NCBI GenBank assembly: GCA_947372575.1
Contig: CANBUF010000059.1
Coordinates: 1 to 8,872, forward strand
Reading direction: 5' to 3'
Length of the DNA stretch: 8,872 nucleotides
Source of the DNA: Alcaligenaceae bacterium
GTDB taxonomy: Bacteria; Pseudomonadota; Gammaproteobacteria; Burkholderiales; Burkholderiaceae
Shown: positions 6,626-8,872 of the stretch, piece by piece
Layout of the letters: the number at the start of each line of letters is the position of its first letter
Position numbering within the stretch: the first letter of the stretch is position 1
The notes under the pieces: model-generated
Databases searched by the model: none
The model's input: the letters and a program-made list of their open reading frames with translations, nothing else
Told to the model about the DNA's origin: nothing
Translations under genes and position numbers: made by a program

Positions 6626-7642
6626 ATGAAACGCAAAACATTGACGCAATACCTGGTTGAACAACAACGCTCAGAAGATGCGCTGAGTGCAGAGGTCCGC
6701 TTGCTGATCGAAATCGTCTCGCGCGCCTGCAAGACTATCAGCCACGCCGTCAGCAAAGGCGCGCTCGGTGGCGTGCTTGGCAGTCTTGAAAGTGAAAACG
6801 TCCAGGGCGAAGTCCAGAAAAAACTCGATGTGATGTCCAACGAGGTGTTACTCGAAGCCAATGAATGGGGCGGCCACCTTGCCGCGATGGCATCCGAGGA
6901 AATGGAAACCATCCACCTCATTCCGAACCGCTACCCCAAGGGCGAATTCCTGTTGTTGTTTGATCCGCTCGATGGATCCTCCAACATTGATGTCAACGTA
7001 TCAATCGGTACGATTTTTTCTGTACTGCGTGCGCCACAAAGCGCTTCGGGTCGCGCGGTCACTGAGCAAGACTTCCTGCAGCCTGGCACCACACAAGTCG
7101 TGGCGGGTTATGCCATCTATGGACCACAAACCATGCTGGTACTCACAATCGGACGCGGAGTGTTTGGCTTTACGCTTGATCGTGAAATGGGCTCCTGGAT
7201 CATGACGAGTGAAAACATGATGATCCCTGCAGACACCAAGGAGTTTGCCATCAATATGTCCAACATGCGTCACTGGGCACCGCCGGTTAAACGTTATGTC
7301 GATGAGTGTCTGGCAGGTAAAACAGGCCCCAGAGAGAAAGACTTTAATATGCGCTGGATTGCATCCATGGTCGCGGACGTGCATCGCCTCATCACACGTG
7401 GCGGCATCTTTATGTATCCCTGGGATTCACGTGAACCGAATAAGCCTGGCAAGCTGCGCCTGATGTACGAAGCCAATCCCATGAGTATGCTGGTTGAACA
7501 AGCCGGCGGCGCCTCGACAGATGGCAATCAGCGCATCCTGGATATTCAACCAACCACATTGCACCAGCGCGTCGGCGTGGTGATGGGCTCTAAAAATGAA
7601 GTCGAACGCGTCACACGCTATCACCTCGAAGCTCAGGCTTAA
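6626..7642 (+). CDS. fbp: Fructose-1,6-bisphosphatase class I
   Basis: This 338-residue protein has the usual length and runs from [14 protein letters not shown] to a stop at 7642. It hydrolyses fructose 1,6-bisphosphate to fructose 6-phosphate in the cytoplasm, the committed step of gluconeogenesis. The metal-binding signature [18 protein letters not shown] is at 111-128 (Asp113 and Asp116), with acidic Glu91 and Glu92 upstream and the family signature [20 protein letters not shown] at 276-295, where Glu282 is the expected metal ligand. [14 protein letters not shown] and GGIFMYPWD are also conserved family blocks. The ATG at 6626 was chosen because it matches the family N-terminus. A GTG at 6575 would add 17 residues that lie inside spacer repeats and do not look like FBPase. 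No clear ribosome site precedes the ATG, so initiation may depend on upstream translation or be weak. It follows pepN on the same strand. Confidence 0.96.
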   Translation: MKRKTLTQYLVEQQRSEDALSAEVRLLIEIVSRACKTISHAVSKGALGGVLGSLESENVQGEVQKKLDVMSNEVLLEANEWGGHLAAMASEEMETIHLIPNRYPKGEFLLLFDPLDGSSNIDVNVSIGTIFSVLRAPQSASGRAVTEQDFLQPGTTQVVAGYAIYGPQTMLVLTIGRGVFGFTLDREMGSWIMTSENMMIPADTKEFAINMSNMRHWAPPVKRYVDECLAGKTGPREKDFNMRWIASMVADVHRLITRGGIFMYPWDSREPNKPGKLRLMYEANPMSMLVEQAGGASTDGNQRILDIQPTTLHQRVGVVMGSKNEVERVTRYHLEAQA

Positions 7643-7654
7643 TTACCTGATGGT

Positions 7655-7708
7655 CGCGTGCTCACTTAAATGCGCGTGCTCACTTAAATGCGCTTGCTCA
7701 CTTAAAAC
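7655..7708. repeat. Three adjoining 18-bp tandem repeats after fbp
   Basis: The unit CGCGTGCTCACTTAAATG occurs exactly at 7655-7672 and 7673-7690, with a third copy at 7691-7708 differing at three positions (CGCTTG start and AC end). The array begins 12 bp after the fbp stop codon, in its 3' untranslated region and upstream of the terminator. Confidence 0.92.
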
Positions 7709-7752
7709 TCGTGATCTCACGCATTGATAAACGCAGATAAAAGCGCATTTAA
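7684..7752. repeat. 12-bp inverted repeat spanning the repeat array and the downstream spacer
   Basis: TTAAATGCGCTT at 7684-7695 is the exact reverse complement of AAGCGCATTTAA at 7741-7752, with 45 bp between. The left arm straddles copies two and three of the 18-bp repeat. No T-run follows, so it is not an intrinsic terminator by itself, but it could fold in the fbp 3' transcript. Confidence 0.65.
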
Positions 7753-7761
7753 AGGTACAAG

Positions 7762-7810
7762 AAAAAAAACGGCCTCACCCCATCAATCTGACGGGTGAGG
7801 CCATTTTATT
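7762..7810. terminator. Bidirectional intrinsic terminator between convergent fbp and the oxidoreductase gene
   Basis: GGCCTCACCC at 7771-7780 pairs perfectly with GGGTGAGGCC at 7793-7802 around a 12-base loop. On the plus strand the stem is followed by ATTTTATTT. On the minus strand it is followed by G and a run of eight T (plus 7762-7769 are all A). The stronger T-run is on the minus side, serving the oxidoreductase gene. Confidence 0.95.
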
Positions 7811-7853
7811 TGTACTGCTCGCCCTGTTGAGCGCGCAGTACAACCAACAGTCA

Positions 7854-8843
7854 TCAGTTCATTGTGAACACGGTGGCACCCGTGGTCTTGCGTGCAGCCA
7901 GAGCAGTCTGGGCTTCGCCAGCTTGCTCAAGCGGGTAACGCTGATCAATGCGAACCTTGATTTTCTTCTTGAGAACCAGATCAAACAGCTCATCAGCAGC
8001 GGCCTGCATTTTTTCTGCGGTGTTGACGTGGGTGCCTAGGGTCGGACGTGTCACATACAGTGAGCCTTTCGCAGCCAGAATACCCAGGTTGACGCCTTCT
8101 ACAGGACCCGAAGCATTACCAAAGCTGACCATCAGACCACGTGGCTGCAAGCTATCGAGCGAGGCCAGCCAGGTGTCTTTACCGACACCGTCATAGACCA
8201 CGGGTACTTTTTTACCTTTGGTCAGCTCGCGTACGCGCTCGGCAACGTTTTCTTTCGAATAGTCAATCACCTGCCAGGCACCATTGGCCTTGGCCAAGGC
8301 TGCTTTTTCGGGGCTCGACACGGTACCGATCAGCTTGACACCCAGCGCTTTAGCCCACTGGCAGGCAATCAGACCAACACCACCGGCTGCAGCGTGGAAC
8401 AGGATCGTCTCACCGCCTTGAAGGCGATATGTCTGGCGAAACAGGTATTGAACCGTCAGGCCTTTGAGCATGATGGCTGCGGCTTCTTCGAAGCTGATGC
8501 CTTTAGGCAGATGCACAACCTGTGCAGCTGGAACGTTGCGCGCGTAGGCATAGCCACCCAGTGGGCTCTGACCATAGGCGACACGATCACCTACTTTGAA
8601 GCGTTTTTTGGCTTTTTTGCCCACTGCAGTCACAACACCTGCGCCTTCGGCACCCAGACCGTGTGGCATGGGTTGCTTGTATAGGCCGTCACGGAAGTAG
8701 ATATCGATGAAATTCAGTCCTGCAGCATGCTGTTGAATGGTGATCTCATCATCCGCAGGAGCCGGGACCTCGATCTCGACAAGTTTCAGGACCTCTGGTC
8801 CACCATTCTCTGTAATTTGGATGGCTTTCACTAAGTTGCTCAT
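7854..8843 (-). CDS. Quinone oxidoreductase family NADPH-dependent reductase (zeta-crystallin-like MDR)
   Basis: With the ATG at 8843-8841 this is 329 residues, typical for Qor-like medium-chain reductases. Visible landmarks are the N-terminal GroES-like fold, the quinone reductase signature around 42-71 (GLNFIDIYFRDGLY, HGLGAEGAGVV) and the nucleotide-binding glycine motif AAAGGVG at 151-157. Catalytic zinc Cys/His ligands of alcohol dehydrogenases are absent, as expected for this branch. Members reduce quinones or enones with NADPH in the cytoplasm, and the physiological substrate is not predictable here. The chosen ATG has a good AGGAG site 5 nt upstream. A TTG five codons further upstream (8858) would overlap that ribosome site and is less likely. 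It converges on fbp across a shared terminator. The upstream promoter is mostly outside the window. The symbol qor would be reasonable but is not proven. Confidence 0.93.
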   Translation of the reverse strand: MSNLVKAIQITENGGPEVLKLVEIEVPAPADDEITIQQHAAGLNFIDIYFRDGLYKQPMPHGLGAEGAGVVTAVGKKAKKRFKVGDRVAYGQSPLGGYAYARNVPAAQVVHLPKGISFEEAAAIMLKGLTVQYLFRQTYRLQGGETILFHAAAGGVGLIACQWAKALGVKLIGTVSSPEKAALAKANGAWQVIDYSKENVAERVRELTKGKKVPVVYDGVGKDTWLASLDSLQPRGLMVSFGNASGPVEGVNLGILAAKGSLYVTRPTLGTHVNTAEKMQAAADELFDLVLKKKIKVRIDQRYPLEQAGEAQTALAARKTTGATVFTMN

Positions 8844-8872
8844 GTGTGCTCCTGGCAAATGAATATTGTGAC

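Noticed and set aside
8844..8858. TTG start for the quinone oxidoreductase at 8858
   Set aside because: The AGGAG ribosome site lies inside these codons and is well placed for the ATG at 8843, which also gives the expected family N-terminus.

Overview
This window looks like chromosomal DNA of a betaproteobacterium, probably order Burkholderiales and perhaps Alcaligenaceae. That rests on gene content: a short H-NS-family protein with a Lys/Ala/Pro linker, an expanded-type 'Bug' (TctC-like) periplasmic binding protein, and a pepN-fbp gene pair. No rRNA or other definitive marker is present, so the placement is inference. Seven protein-coding genes are supported. No tRNA, rRNA, transposase, phage gene or CRISPR array was seen.

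Layout, left to right. (1) 1-589, minus: 5' part of a nitrilase-superfamily amidase, cut by the window edge. (2) 590-1127: a 538-bp AT-rich gene-free spacer packed with several unrelated short tandem duplications. (3) 1128-1499, plus: an H-NS-like nucleoid protein, followed by a strong hairpin terminator (1512-1562) that probably serves both strands. (4) 1641-1709: a 23-bp tandem repeat, then a minus-strand two-gene unit read leftward. It comprises a TauD/TfdA-type Fe(II)/2-oxoglutarate dioxygenase (2710-3546) whose stop codon overlaps the start of a Bug-type solute-binding protein (1730-2713). (5) 3547-3739: divergent promoter region. (6) 3740-6457, plus: aminopeptidase N (pepN), then a repeat-bearing spacer and class I fructose-1,6-bisphosphatase (fbp, 6626-7642). 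(7) A 3 x 18-bp tandem repeat and a near-ideal bidirectional terminator (7771-7802) separate fbp from a convergent quinone oxidoreductase-family gene (7854-8843, minus).

Most genes are housekeeping: peptide turnover (PepN), gluconeogenesis (Fbp), amide or metabolite repair (nitrilase), quinone or enone reduction (Qor) and nucleoid architecture (H-NS). The accessory-looking part is the dioxygenase-Bug pair. Its translational overlap suggests that binding of a small organic acid in the periplasm is tied to its oxidation in the cytoplasm, but the substrate cannot be read from sequence.

The most unusual signal is not a gene. Four of the five intergenic spacers longer than about 150 bp carry their own local tandem or degenerate repeats (periods about 16 to 26 bp), each family different in sequence and none inside coding regions. 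I see no clear evidence of a new defence, mobile or biosynthetic system here.
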